Source: Welwitschia mirabilis (Eukaryota > Gnetophyta > Gnetopsida > Welwitschiales). Taken from it: a DNA stretch of 52,400 nucleotides. This document shows, one piece after another, positions 11,530 to 22,236 of this stretch. The first letter of the stretch is position 1. The number at the start of each line of letters is the position of its first letter. The notes beneath the pieces are model-generated. The model was not told the origin of the DNA, did not search any database, and saw only the letters and a program-made list of their open reading frames with translations. The position numbers and the translations under genes are program-made. The DNA is taken from the NCBI GenBank assembly GCA_051453625.1, contig JBOZIK010000001.1, positions 166,264,990 to 166,317,389 on the forward strand, given 5' to 3'.

Positions 11530-12260
11530 TGCATGTTAACACATTTCCCAACCAACCTTTTGCTAGTGTCTTAGCAAAAAGCATGTCAAAGTTTGTTTAA
11601 CATGGTAAAACTCATAATTAAATAATTCACGCTTGAAAAGAAAATGATGGGAAGAATTGGAAATATTTTGTCCAAATTAGACTAAAATAAAACTTGAATA
11701 AAATAATAGAGCATGAAAAGTGAATGCTAAGTGCAAAGGCCACTCTCCCCAACCAAAATAAACTTTGTCCTTAAAGTTTGAAAGATGGGAAAAAATGATT
11801 ACTAAGTAAAGATGAATAAATGATTCATGTAATAGCCAATAAATAATGCACAGAAATGCAAGCTAAAGAGGGAAAATGCTAAAATTAAGTTATAAAATGC
11901 ATTCTAAAATTAAATATGTAAAAATAAATGCATAAAAATGTTAAAAGAAAACAAATCTTAGAAATAATTGCCATCCACTAAATATAGACTAAATGATCCT
12001 ATTATAGTTAAAATTATTTAAAAAATGGGTTGAAGGTGAAAAGCAAAAGTGGAAAATGATGCATTATAAATGGTAATTAAGGAGGTCTCATATGGTCTGT
12101 GATAGTCAATTTCAGTAACTTTAAACTATGATAATGCATTAAAAATTATTGACAATGGGCTAAACGAGATTATGGTGTAAGATGAAGGTGATTGCATGAA
12201 ATACAATAGCGGTGCCAGTGAGGGAAGTCAGTTGTGTTGGCTAGTTTAGTTTTAAATGAT
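11530..12260 (-). repeat. Dispersed repeat, related to 36575-37260
   Basis: This block is similar, in the same orientation, to 36575-37260. Shared phrases include CTTAGCAA with nearby GACAAAG or AACAAAG text, and the stretch ending AAACTTTGTCCTTAAAGTTT (11758-11778). Read on the minus strand the latter gives AAGGACAAAGTTTATTTTGG then TTGGGGAGAG, which resembles the G-rich segment that often precedes the 3' LTR of plant gypsy elements. The second copy lies beside minus-strand gypsy integrase, so a 3' untranslated or LTR-proximal origin is plausible. No protein is visible. Confidence 0.45.
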
Positions 12261-13134
12261 AGATTTTTGGTTTTAAAAAATCAGGACTGAATTAAAAACA
12301 TAAAGAGTATGTTCCATGTGTAGTGAAATATAGAATTATAGGGATAATAGTTTAAAAATGATTTTTTCATTAAACACAAAATCCATCACAACAAGAATTA
12401 ATGCAAGAAAGAAAAATTAAAATGTAACTTAGAAATACTTGAAAATGTGTGATGAGAATGTGTAGAGAAAGAGAATGAGGGCTAGATTAAGGATCTCTTG
12501 TTAAAAAACCTCCTCTCAAAATTTTTATCCAAGTCATTTTGTTTCCTTAAAATATTCTTTTACTTCTTTGTAATTTTCTTTATCTTATCCTAATGTTTTT
12601 CAATTTAAGACTTTTGGAAGTTGGAAACTTTCTTTAAGAATGTATCACCAGAAGTAGAAGAAGAATGTTGAAGAAAATGAGTAGAAGGAGGAGAAGAAGA
12701 AGAAGGTGGATAAGAAGGGGCATGGAAAGATTCAATAATAGGCTCTTTATCCTTTCTTCTTATGGTTGGTAAAGAATAAGAGAAGAAGGGACTTAAGAAG
12801 AGAAGGAGTTCTTCCTTGCGAAGCTTCTTCTTATTGTTTTTCTTGAAGAATCCTTTAAATCCAATGTTCATTTATACACTTCTTTAGTTGGATTATCTTA
12901 TTGGAGTAATGGTTTCAATAAAATCCTAACTCTCAAAATCTAAGATTTGTAATAAGGCATTATAAATAAATTAGAAACCAGGCATGGGAGGGGTAGGTTA
13001 CTGTTATGACCAATGTAGTTTACAATAGTTTTAAAAAGGGCACTTAGACATTTTAAAAGGTTTATTATCTTTAATAATTCTTATCATATCTATGTGGCTG
13101 CTATAAGTATTAGTCACATCGGATGTAGGCAATA
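12261..13134. other. A+T-rich stretch with a purine-rich tract
   Basis: Between about 12640 and 12850 the plus strand is strongly purine-rich (repeated GAAGAA/GGAGAAGAAG). On the minus strand this gives an 88-codon frame at 12871-12605, rich in Ser, Pro and Lys. The frame has no recognisable domain and its composition follows from the purine bias, so I do not call a gene. Confidence 0.4.
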
Positions 13135-14687
13135 TGTTATGGATAACAAATCTAAAAAGAGCTAATTAGTTTTTGTAAAGCTATTTGCAAGATAAAAGTA
13201 TTTACATGTAAAAATTAACATTCCAATTAGGTATATTTGGTCAATTTAGCTTAGTTGAAGCTATTAAAATAGTCATTTTATTATACAATTATGTCTTCTA
13301 CTCTTGTTATCATGAATTATGAAATGATGATCTTTTTCATAACATTTTTAGGTTAATTTCTACCTTTTAAAAGGCATGCTTTAAAATGAAGAAATTCCAT
13401 TAAAAAACATCAATGCTATCATCTAAGTCACTTATGCTACTAGTCCTTCAAATTAGAATGAGTTAAAAGCTAAATTCTTACATCTTTATGAGAATTTCAT
13501 CATGTTCAACTTACGGGATTTATTAGAAATAAATATGAAATAATCATTAACCTTGATGATATGTGGTAGATGATAAAGTGATATGTCATCAAGACACGTG
13601 ATAGTAATGAGTATAATGATGTAAGGGACACATGGCATAGCATCTAGTGACAACAACATCATTATTCAAAGGACATGTCATTGCCTTTTTTTCATAAGAA
13701 AACAAGGAATTCTCCTTAAGGCTACATGATAAAATTTGTAACCTCCTTCTAATGTAATAGCCTAAAATTATAACCCCCCTTATGTAACGACCACCAACCA
13801 CTACAAGCCAAAGATTCCTAAGCCTTCCACCATCTATAAAAGGACCTTGAGCCCTCATTGTAAAGGATCTTTGGTTGGCAAATGTGGTGGTAATACTTCA
13901 AGCATCAGAACTTTATGGCTTTCTAAGCACCTCCCTTTTAGGGAGAACTTGTTCTGAGGTTAGTTCAAGGAGTTTGTTTCAGCTTCATTTTTGTTTTTTG
14001 ATCAAATGTATTTCTTGAAGTAATGCATAAATAAGTTATTCATTCTTTGATTTCTATGCATGTTAACATGGTACTTTTAATTCTTAAGTGAGACTATTTC
14101 TTATGTTATAATAAAAGTAGTTGTTTATTCTTTGATTTCTAATGCATGTTAATATGATACTTTTAATTCTTAGATGAGAATATAGTTTTAAGTTCTATCA
14201 TTACTGAGTGAATTCTCTAAAGTTAACTATTGGTTATAGTCACTATTATGTTATATATCTTAAGTACAGTTGTCTTGACTTTCTATGTTCATGAAGGACT
14301 ATGAAGGACCACGTGACTACTAAATTCATAACACTCATGTAGTGAACTAGATTATGTCACCACGTCTGAGCTATCATGATTTGATGATTTAACCATATGT
14401 TTCAATAATTACAAGAAATCATTGGAGAAAATTTGGGTTGTTAGATAAGACGATCTAGATCTTTGAAGCATGTTTACTTTTCTATGTCACTAATTGAAGT
14501 TCATCAAATTTTCTTGAACTCTTGATTTTACATTTTGTTTGATTTTCATTTCAAGATTAAAAGTATTAAGTCACTTTTATTAATTTTATTATAAGTATTC
14601 CTATGGAAGAACAATACGTGGTCCTTACCTAGGTTTTTTGCCATTCGCATTTTTACTATAATGAATCATATTATTTGACCACAAATA
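13135..14687 (+). repeat. 5' LTR of Athila/Tat-like gypsy element (approximate ends)
   Basis: Placed by its position upstream of a tRNA-Asp-type primer site at 14693. Its centre resembles the LTR at 30653: TATAAAAGGACCTTGAGC here against TATAAAAAGGCCTTAAGACC there, each followed by CTCATT. The start at TGTTAT (13135) and the end near CAAATA (14687) are uncertain by tens of bases. Inside it, an 85-base duplication repeats ATTCTTTGATTTCT at 14042 and 14127. The matching 3' LTR was not found. Confidence 0.55.
13835..13841 (+). promoter_or_regulatory. TATA box in LTR
   Basis: TATAAAA followed about 20 bases later by CCTCATTG. It sits at the place equivalent to TATAAAA (31514-31520) in the related LTR, so it is the likely LTR promoter element. 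Confidence 0.55.
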
Positions 14688-14692
14688 GATTT

Positions 14693-14712
14693 TTGGTGTT
14701 GTTCTTAGGGAT
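14693..14712 (+). other. Primer-binding site, tRNA-Asp type, decayed
   Basis: TTGGTGTTGTTCTTAGGGAT aligns with TTGGCGCCGTTGCCGGGGAT, the plant tRNA-Asp(GUC)-complementary site used by Athila-type elements. It has seven mismatches in twenty, and six of these are C-to-T or G-to-A. It directly follows the LTR and precedes gag. Confidence 0.65.
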
Positions 14713-14745
14713 ATTGACATAATAGCTTTTCAAAAGTTGAATATG

Positions 14746-14764
14746 TTTTTTTTTTTTTTTTTTT
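14746..14764. repeat. T(19) homopolymer
   Basis: Run of nineteen T in the leader between the primer site and gag. Confidence 0.9.
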
Positions 14765-14790
14765 GCAAATTTTTAGTTTGCTAGAGGTTA

Positions 14791-14912
14791 GTACTAGTCC
14801 ATTTTTAGTGAAACCCAAACTAGTCCTTTTCTTTTTCTTATGAGTATTTATTTTAGTTTTTTTTCCCAGTGGTGGGTACTAGTTCATTTCTAGTGATACC
14901 TGAACTATTTCA
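14791..14912. repeat. Leader duplication, 85-bp period
   Basis: GTACTAGTCCATTTTTAGTG at 14791 recurs at 14876 as GTACTAGTTCATTTCTAGTG. This is the same 85-base period as the duplication inside the adjacent LTR. Confidence 0.65.
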
Positions 14913-15497
14913 GTTTAGAGTTTTATTTTTTTTTTGCTCTAATCTAAAGCATATTTCTATATTTAATTTTTTGTATTGTGAGTCTAACGATTTTTCTGTA
15001 GGTTGTAATCAAAACCAAGATCACAAAAGGTCGAAAACTAAACTAGAAATTAATTTTAAACTAAACTAGAACTTAACTTTGTATGCTTTCTTTTTATTAT
15101 CTACAAATTTTCTTTCAACAAGCAGTTTTTTTTTCTATTCCATTTTTGTAATTTTATTAAAATTTCTAAAATGAAAAATATTTAGGATTTATTATTCCTT
15201 CAGTTTTATTTCAAATTTTTTGCTGTTTCTATTTTTTATTAAATTTTTTTGTAACCTTCTATCTCTAAATGTTTTATCTGAACACTAGAAATTTGTGATC
15301 TTTTTCTTGAGCCATGACTATAAAAATAACTAGTGTCATAGCCTTTCATAACTAGTGCCATCAACATTTCTGTGTAAAATTTCTTAGAACTTAATTTTTT
15401 CCTTCTGTAAACTATTAAAAACCTATCATCTGATACTCCTCTAAAATTTTTCTGAAACTTGCATGTTTGATTAATTAGAAATTCTTTTAATGAAAAT

Positions 15498-17190
15498 ATG
15501 GATCTTAACACTAAAGGAAATGAAGAAGAGAGAATTTTATCTGGAAACCAACCTTATGAAAATCTCTAAGGAGAATGGACATCCACTTTCTAAGAACAAA
15601 ATCAAAATGCCCAATCCAATTTTCAATACCCTTTGAATATACCCTAATCAAATTAAGAACTAATAGACAACCTACGTGCTTACTATTTGGTCAAGAAATA
15701 GCTCAAAACATTAGCTAAAACACATCACAAAATCAATCCAATAACAATTCCCCAAGCAAATCTTGCATGATTGTTTACAATCCTAATGCTTGGAAACCCC
15801 TCATGTATAGCTCAATTACTGATAGCAAATAGACTAGAATTTAAGCCTTTCATAATTTAGTTATTATTTCATTTTCATGGCTTATAATGAAAAGATCCTT
15901 ACCTACATCTCAAAGCTTATTGTAATACCCCAACACCTCTGATACCATTAGACTCATATTCTTCTTGAAGAAAAAAGCTAAATCTTAGCTCTAAACCCTT
16001 AAACCTGTATTAATTAGAACATGCAGATGCTTTAAGGCTTGAGATTATGGATTATCAATATAAGAAACATAAAACTTTCTTCTGAGCCTTAAAGAGGTTT
16101 AAGTATTTACTTCAAAACTATCTCTAATATGGATTCAAGCTAGGTAGTGAAATTAGTTTCTTTTATGATCAATTATCTACTAATAATAGGTAATTAGTTG
16201 AGATGATGTGTAGACGTAGTTTCCGTCATCTACCACTAGATGAAGTGTGGATTACCTCGAAACAGAATCTAGAAGCTCTAGAAACTGAGAGAAACTAATT
16301 TAACCTTTTAGATCCTAGTCATTCATTAGGTTCACCCGCATTTTTAGTGTTGCAGATAATGATATTAATAACTTTAATATTGAGAATCAAATAGATGAAT
16401 TATCAAGAAGAGTAGAACTTCTTTCCACCTCATCTAAACCATTCACCTTCATACTTGAATGCTTTATCTACTACTTAAACTCTCATGAAATACCCTAGTG
16501 TTTTTCTATACCCATTTTTAAAAATATTATACATGAACAAGTCGATTCCATAAGACATGAGTGGTAGAGTAGTAAAAATGACCCCTATTCGAATACCTAT
16601 AACCTTAGGTGGACGAATAATTCCAACATTTCTTAGAAACAAAATAACTCCTATAATTAAAATCATCATCAGACCCAAAAAAACCCTAGTCACCTACTCC
16701 ATTGGAGGAATCATTGAAAAAATTCATAAAAACCTAAGAGCAAACTAAACATAATCATGAACAAATTCTCTAATAACTTCAATAAACCCAAATCCAAATT
16801 CTCTCTTCTCTAAATCAAAGAGAACCTAGTAAATCTCTTCATGAGTTTATAACAAAAGGATTATACCCTACTAGATTGAGGAAATCAGGGATATTCATCT
16901 TAGGATCATGAAAGAGTTGAATAAAAAATTTGAGCAAAATGTAACTAAAGAAGAATCAACTTTCATAGGAAAAAACAAGAAGGATGAAACATTAGAAGAA
17001 CCTTTAGCTATTTGTCAAGAACCTCTACCCTTTCCATAATAACTTAGAAAGGAGAACATTCAAAATAAACAATTAGAAGCTTTTGAGGTTTTCAAAGAGG
17101 TCAAAATTAACATGTCTAAACTATTTCTTAAAAGATTAATAATTAAAGGATCAACATCCCTAACATTTGAAAAAATAATGGATTATTTTT
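15498..17190 (+). pseudogene. Athila/Tat-like gypsy gag remnant
   Basis: A plus-strand frame opens at ATG 15498 and continues, with stops and frameshifts, through gag-specific text. ISFFYDQLSTNNR then LVEMMC (about 16155-16240) is the capsid FYxGL..R..VxxMC block. IDELSRRVELL (about 16395-16430) is the usual coiled segment. NPYSNTYNLRW then TNNSN (about 16578-16625) matches the NPYSxTYNxGWxNHPNxS tail that marks this lineage. PLPFP followed by QLEAFEVFKEVKINMSKLF (about 17025-17110) is the gag-protease junction. The zinc knuckle is not recognisable. The product would form the particle of the retrotransposon. It cannot be made from this copy. Confidence 0.75.
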
Positions 17191-19724
17191 TGCCTCATCT
17201 AGAGAAGTTGAATTAGAGAAATCTAAAGGAATGGATTGTTAAGATCTAATTGATAAAGCTTTAACCTACTTTTCTTAGTTCCTTCCACAGATCCATCATT
17301 GTTATCTAGATGAGTAATCAAAACTAAATTAATAATTGAAGAGTAAAAAGGAAATAATATTATCCAATAGAAAAACAAAAGGATGTTATCAATAAATTTT
17401 CTCACCTAATGATCAAGAAGAAGTCTATGTCTTCTTAAAAGGCATAATAGATCATGAAGAAGGTACTTATGCCTACTTAGAAAAAATAATAGATTTTGAT
17501 GAAAGGCTAGAATTTCCTATCAAAGTATCCATTATAAAAGCATCAGAAGGTAGTTAAAACCCAGATATAGGGGTAGAGAATTTTAGTTAAAGTTTATTCA
17601 ACTATTTCTTCCTAGCCCAAAATTGACAAGCATAAGTATGATGGTCTTCATAATGGTAACAGCTATAAGAGTTTAGAAGGGAAAAATGATTCGCTCTTTT
17701 GGAGAAAAATTTATAGCCTACTTTAAGGCTAAGTAAACATTCTTAATTAGTAAGATCAACTTTAAAGAAAAATGTTAAAAATAGAAGTCATTAACATCAA
17801 AAGAATTCTTTGATAAATTATTAATGATCCTTCGAATAATCTCGATTTCTATCAAAGGAAAGATTAAAGGAAAGTTAGAAAGCTTAACATAGTATGTAAT
17901 AAAATTGTAAGCAGGGTTGTTTACATTAAAATCAAATGTCCATACATGATAAGCTAACATTGTGGAGCAAGTTGGGAAAATATTAAGTGATAAAGCTTTC
18001 TTGACCATAGGGGATCCTGAGATCTCAACAAGAATAAAACTATGAGCATAGTATTTAGCATGAGAAGTTTTAACATCCTTTAAATGAAGGACATGATACA
18101 CCTATGTAAACATTTGTATATGATAAGGAAAATACCAACTATTTAAATAAAAATAAAATGAGAATCATAGCTTTTAAAAATAAATTTAAAACTGTTAGAA
18201 GGAAGAACAAAGTTAACAAAGAAATTTCTAGTTAAATTATCATCTCAAAAATGAGGTAACGACAAAAGTGGGTTTCTCATATTAGGCCCTAACACTAATG
18301 AAAATGATTGAAGAGAACTCTAAAGGTTTTTTTTCAGAACATCAATAGTTACTTTGCAGAACATTAATAATCATCAATTCTAAAACAATTTTATACCATG
18401 TTGGAACATATGAGATTGGTAACTTTATAGTCTTACAAGCAAAATTAATATAAAAATTGACTTCTAGAAATTTTCTTGCACACTTTTTTTAACTTTTTAA
18501 ATAGATGTATTTACTTAAAATGTTTAAATGAACTTTAGAAATAAACTTGTGTGAGAGAAAAATACTAGAAATCTTGTAAATAAAAACTTACATAATAAAT
18601 TAAAACACTATAAAAAATCCAAAAATAAAAAAAGTGAATTAGAAATATTTATAATAGATTATTTGCTAATAATATGTAAATTTCTTATCTAAGTAAGAAA
18701 TTTTACTAACTAGAAGAATAACATCTACCTACCTTTATATGAAATATTTCTTGAGAAATAATCATTTTTAAGTTATTTAAAAATAACTAAAATTAAAAAA
18801 ATAATAGTTTTAATGATCCTTACAAACCTTATGTCTAAATAATTAAAATGATTTTAACATCTTCAAATAGGTAATGTTTAAGTACTTGAATCGGTTTTAA
18901 CATCTTAATAATTTTAATGTTTAAGAATAATATTAATGATTAATAGTATATTATTTAGCTAAAATATTATACTCTTGGTTAATAGTTTTCTTATGATATA
19001 AAGAGATGTGTAAGAGGGACCTATGAATCTAGTGTCATAGTATACCATTCCTACTTTGGAACTAATGTGTAATGGAGATAAGTGTGTATCATGCCTTAAT
19101 CTTGAAATAGTTTAGGAAAATAATAGAATATTAGACTTGGATTTTATAGTCTGTAAGAAGTTATTTCCATCAAAATGCTTAGCCTTTCCATTTTATTCTA
19201 TAAATTCCTTCATCTCTTTAAGAAATTATTAGTAATCATTATAAGAATAGTCTTAATAATAACAAATATGCGTAAGAATAAATTATATTGATAAAGTTTT
19301 TTTTTTGAAATATAAAACATTATCCACCTAATAGATAATATTTTAACATTTTATTAACCAAACAAACCATACTAACAATTTTCTTTCCTTTCTGATTAAA
19401 AATAAAATTTTAAATAAGAATGCTAATATCAGCATCAAGAGTTAATCAAAAAATATAGTAAAACCAAAACTATGTAACTATTTAGCATAAAAATAATAAA
19501 AATAATGAATTTTAATATCAAAACTTAGCATAATTATAATAATATTCTCTTACTTTTTTATATCAAGATTAAATCCCCATTTAACTATCATATTGATAAT
19601 AAAGTTAGAGTAAATAATTTAAAAGTGAATAGTAAAATGTCCTTCTGGTTTCAGAGTGTTATAAATTAAGCTTTAGCTAATGGCCTAATAAATATATGTC
19701 CTTTATGTTTAACTATAAAAATAT
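17191..19724. other. A+T-rich stretch without recognised genes
   Basis: Protease and reverse transcriptase would follow gag here if the element were complete, but no PR or RT motif is readable. A plus-strand stretch near 17420-17520 (VYVFLKGIIDHEEGTYAYLE) stays open for about 45 codons but matches no family I know. The minus-strand frame at 18101-17775 also shows no domain. Confidence 0.4.
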
Positions 19725-19734
19725 ATTACATTTA
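19725..19734. repeat. Left target duplication of SINE 3
   Basis: ATTACATTTA here recurs at 19905-19914, on either side of the SINE-like unit. Ten bases of A+T-rich sequence is only moderate support. Confidence 0.5.
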
Positions 19735-19904
19735 GTCTAATATCGATTACCATAATGGTTAAGCCTTGGACACACTGAGCCTAGGGTCTCGAATTCAAAC
19801 CTCCACGTTTGTGTGGGTGCATAGTTTGAAAAAATTGCATGGGCCCAAGTGCCACTGGGAATTTGTTTGATACATACTTATGTACAATTTGTTAACCTAA
19901 AAAA
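19735..19904 (+). mobile_element. tRNA-derived SINE, related family
   Basis: The head has A-box-like ATTACCATAATGGTTAAGCC (about 19747-19766) and B-box-like GAATTCAAACCTCC (19791-19804). Downstream, GCCCAAGTGCCACTGGGAATT is nearly the same as CCAAGTGCCACTGGGCATT at 3624-3642 in the earlier SINE, so the two families share a 3' segment while their heads differ. It ends in CCTAAAAAAATT and is followed by the right target duplication. No protein is encoded. Confidence 0.65.
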
Positions 19905-19914
19905 ATTACATTTA
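19905..19914. repeat. Right target duplication of SINE 3
   Basis: ATTACATTTA, matching 19725-19734. Confidence 0.5.
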
Positions 19915-20159
19915 TATAATATTTTATTCTACTTTTTTGGGGAAAAAGTCATTTAATTTGAAATTCCTTGATCCACGATGTAAGACAACATTATTAACAA
20001 TACTAATAACATGCATATTATCATAAATTATAACAGAAACAACTATAGATTTTCAACATTAATAAATTTTAATTAATAATGATTTGTTGCTATATACTTA
20101 GCTTTAGTTATTTATTATGTAATTGTTTTACTATTCTAAACTACTAAAGATTTACGCTG

Positions 20160-21058
20160 TGCTGCCAATTTATAGTTATTTGATAGGGTTTTATAAGTTG
20201 TTTTGTAGGACTTTTATATAGGTTTAGGTGCAATTCTAAGGATTTTGAAGATATAAGAGGAAATCTCGGAAATGTGCAATTCTTATATAAATTTGATGTA
20301 TCAAAGGCACTTTCTGATGCACAGAGATCTAAAGAAGGATTATTGACAAAAATGCTAAGTTCTCTTCAAGAAAATGATCAAAGAAGACTGTCATCCCCAC
20401 AATAGGTAGAACGACGACTGCTGATGTGAATTGCTGAATCATTGCTAAGTCATCATTCTAAGTCATCTTTTGTAATGTGTTGTCATTCCCATGATTTTCC
20501 AAATAATAGTCGAGACGACACTGACATGTAATCAACTCTGAGAGCAACCTGTGACCATTTCATCCATTTCTGAGTTGTAAATGAGAGCGCCTTTCTGCAC
20601 CTACCATTTGTCTTTTTATACTATAATTTTTTACAAATAAACTTCTCTTCGACTCTCCTTCTCATCTTTGTTGCACAGGAAATTCTCGTGATAGGAGATT
20701 GAAGGGCAGAAAATCCATCTTGAGATTTGCAGAAAGATGTGCACTTGGTGGAGGCCTATGTATCCTCCATTGAGACCCAACTATTTTGTAACCAAGATGC
20801 TTATTACTCTTTCTTAATATAAACCTTGTTTTGTTTTCATATTTGCATTATAGATTTTCTAATGACCCTTATAGTCTATGTTGCCCTTGATTTGATGATA
20901 ATTTCTTAGGTGACATAGATTATTAAGGGCAACCTTTGTTAAAGCTAAAAGCAAGTAGTATTAGTTCATTTTGCATTCATCTAGATTAGCTGCACTTTGC
21001 ATTTGCATTGCATTCCTTTATTTATCTACATTGTTATTTATTTTTGATTCCTAAATAA
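20160..21058 (+). repeat. LTR, 3'-truncated (gypsy LTR family X)
   Basis: It starts TGCTGCCAATTTATAG, then TATTTGATAGGGTTTTATAAG. This parallels TGTTGCCCTACTAAATTG followed by TATTTGATAGGATATTTTG at the start of the large element's LTR (49933), so the family is related. From about 20549 to 21055 it matches 24078-24590 closely. The homology stops at ATTCCTA (about 21055), where the other copy continues to a normal LTR end, so this copy has lost its 3' end and any primer site. It carries several GTCATC motifs. Confidence 0.75.
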
Positions 21059-21585
21059 AAGAATTCTCATGTATATATCTTTTGTCTTCTTTCAATAATT
21101 CTTTTAGCTAAGAGGTTAGAGAATTTCCTAGACACATGTCATATCCTAAATTTACACTAATGGGATTATAACAGTCTATGGATTAATTCGAAAATATTTT
21201 CAATTAGCTAGATTTTTGAAAAAAAAAAAGATGCAAAAAAATCCACAAATTTCTAGTGAAATTAGCTCCCTATGTTTCATTTCAAAAGTGTATGAAGCCA
21301 TGTATAATAGGAAATAGATTGATTGAATATAAATTATTTCTTTCAACTAGACTTTTCTTTTTTAGGTTATAGATAAAGACTAGTAATATAAGTAATACTA
21401 AAATTTGGGCTTTGCCTTTGGAACTACAAATATGTAGCTCTCATAAAAGTAACGTACTAATAATTCTAAAGTCAAATAGATTAATAAGACATTCTCGATG
21501 GAATAAAATTTGAGTGAACTCACCAAAATTGATTGGGTCCATGAATTAAAATTCAATAAAAAGCTTTGTACTCTTTTTAATTATA
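21059..21585. other. A+T-rich stretch between truncated LTR and plastid fragment
   Basis: No gag, primer site or plastid gene could be recognised in this segment. Confidence 0.45.
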
Positions 21586-21597
21586 GCCATGAGGTCA

Positions 21598-21951
21598 AGC
21601 ACAAATGATATTAATACTATAGTTGCTTTAGCTTTACTAACGTCAATAGCATATTTCTATGTGGGTCTTGTAAAAAAAGGATTGGGTTTTTTTAGTTAAT
21701 ATATTCAGCCAACTCCAATTCTTTTACCTATTAATATCTTCAAAGATTTTACAAAACCTTTATTGCTTAGTTTTAAAATTTTTGGGAATATATTAGATGA
21801 TGAATTAGTAGTTGCTATTCTTGTTTCTCTAGTTCCTTTACTTGTTCCTATACCTGTGGTGCTCCTAGGATTATTTACAAGTGGAATTCAAGCTCTTATT
21901 TTTACAACTCTTGTTGTAGCTTATATTGGTGAATCCTTAGAAAATCATCAT
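21598..21951 (+). pseudogene. atpI: Plastid atpI fragment (CF0 subunit a, C-terminal part)
   Basis: The frame beginning [15 protein letters not shown] at 21601 follows chloroplast ATP synthase subunit a to its last residues ([11 protein letters not shown], then YIGES). It covers about 117 codons, roughly the C-terminal half of a protein of about 247 residues. The native protein is the thylakoid proton-channel subunit. One in-frame stop (TAA at 21697-21699) replaces a conserved lysine after GLGFF. The normal stop after the terminal His-His is lost, and the frame runs into a CAT repeat. The N-terminal half is absent. Nuclear retroelements on both sides make this a plastid-to-nucleus transfer. 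Chimeric assembly is the alternative. Confidence 0.9.
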
Positions 21952-22026
21952 CATCATCATCATAATCATCATCATCATCATAATCATAATTATCATAATT
22001 ATCATAATCATCATCATTGTTATTAG
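21946..22026. repeat. (CAT)n microsatellite grown from the atpI C-terminus
   Basis: CAT units interspersed with AAT and TAT begin exactly at the two His codons that normally end atpI. The plus-strand frame therefore reads a His/Asn/Tyr tail and stops at 22024-22026. Confidence 0.85.
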
Positions 22027-22104
22027 GCTCAGATTTAGGTTCTTTAACCTAAAGTTAATGTTCTTGTTTAATTTTTTCTAAAATTGCAAAAACTAGAATA
22101 AAAC

Positions 22105-22225
22105 CTTCACCTTCAGGATCATTAATCTTCCTAGGTCCTTTACCTTTAGTATTGTTAATCTTCCTAGGTCCTTCACCTTCAGGATCATTAATCTTCCTAG
22201 GTTCAGTATCATTAATCTTCCTAGG
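22105..22225. repeat. 33-bp minisatellite, about 3.7 copies
   Basis: Units start at 22105, 22138 and 22171, with a partial fourth copy from 22204. The shared core is TTAATCTTCCTAGG. The period is a multiple of three. The minus strand stays open across all copies and encodes an 11-residue repeat, GPRKINDPEGE and variants, continuing to GFILVFAILEKIKQEH and a stop. No known protein was recognised. Confidence 0.8.
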
Positions 22226-22236
22226 AGCTCATTTTT

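Noticed and set aside
12605-12871. Minus-strand 88-codon Ser/Pro/Lys-rich ORF
   Set aside because: Its composition is dictated by a purine-rich tract and no domain is recognisable.
13589-13858. Minus-strand 89-codon ORF
   Set aside because: It lies inside an LTR, antisense to its TATA region, and has no domain.
16475-16748. Overlapping frames on both strands (63 and 72 codons)
   Set aside because: They are out of frame with, or antisense to, the gag text NPYSNTYN at 16578-16625, which explains the region better.
17775-18101. Minus-strand 108-codon ORF
   Set aside because: No domain, and composition like neighbouring non-coding DNA. Likely chance in an A+T-rich region.
21763-22026. A working atpI gene with a histidine-rich tail
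   Set aside because: The N-terminal half is absent, a stop lies at 21697, and the tail is a microsatellite. It is a transferred fragment.
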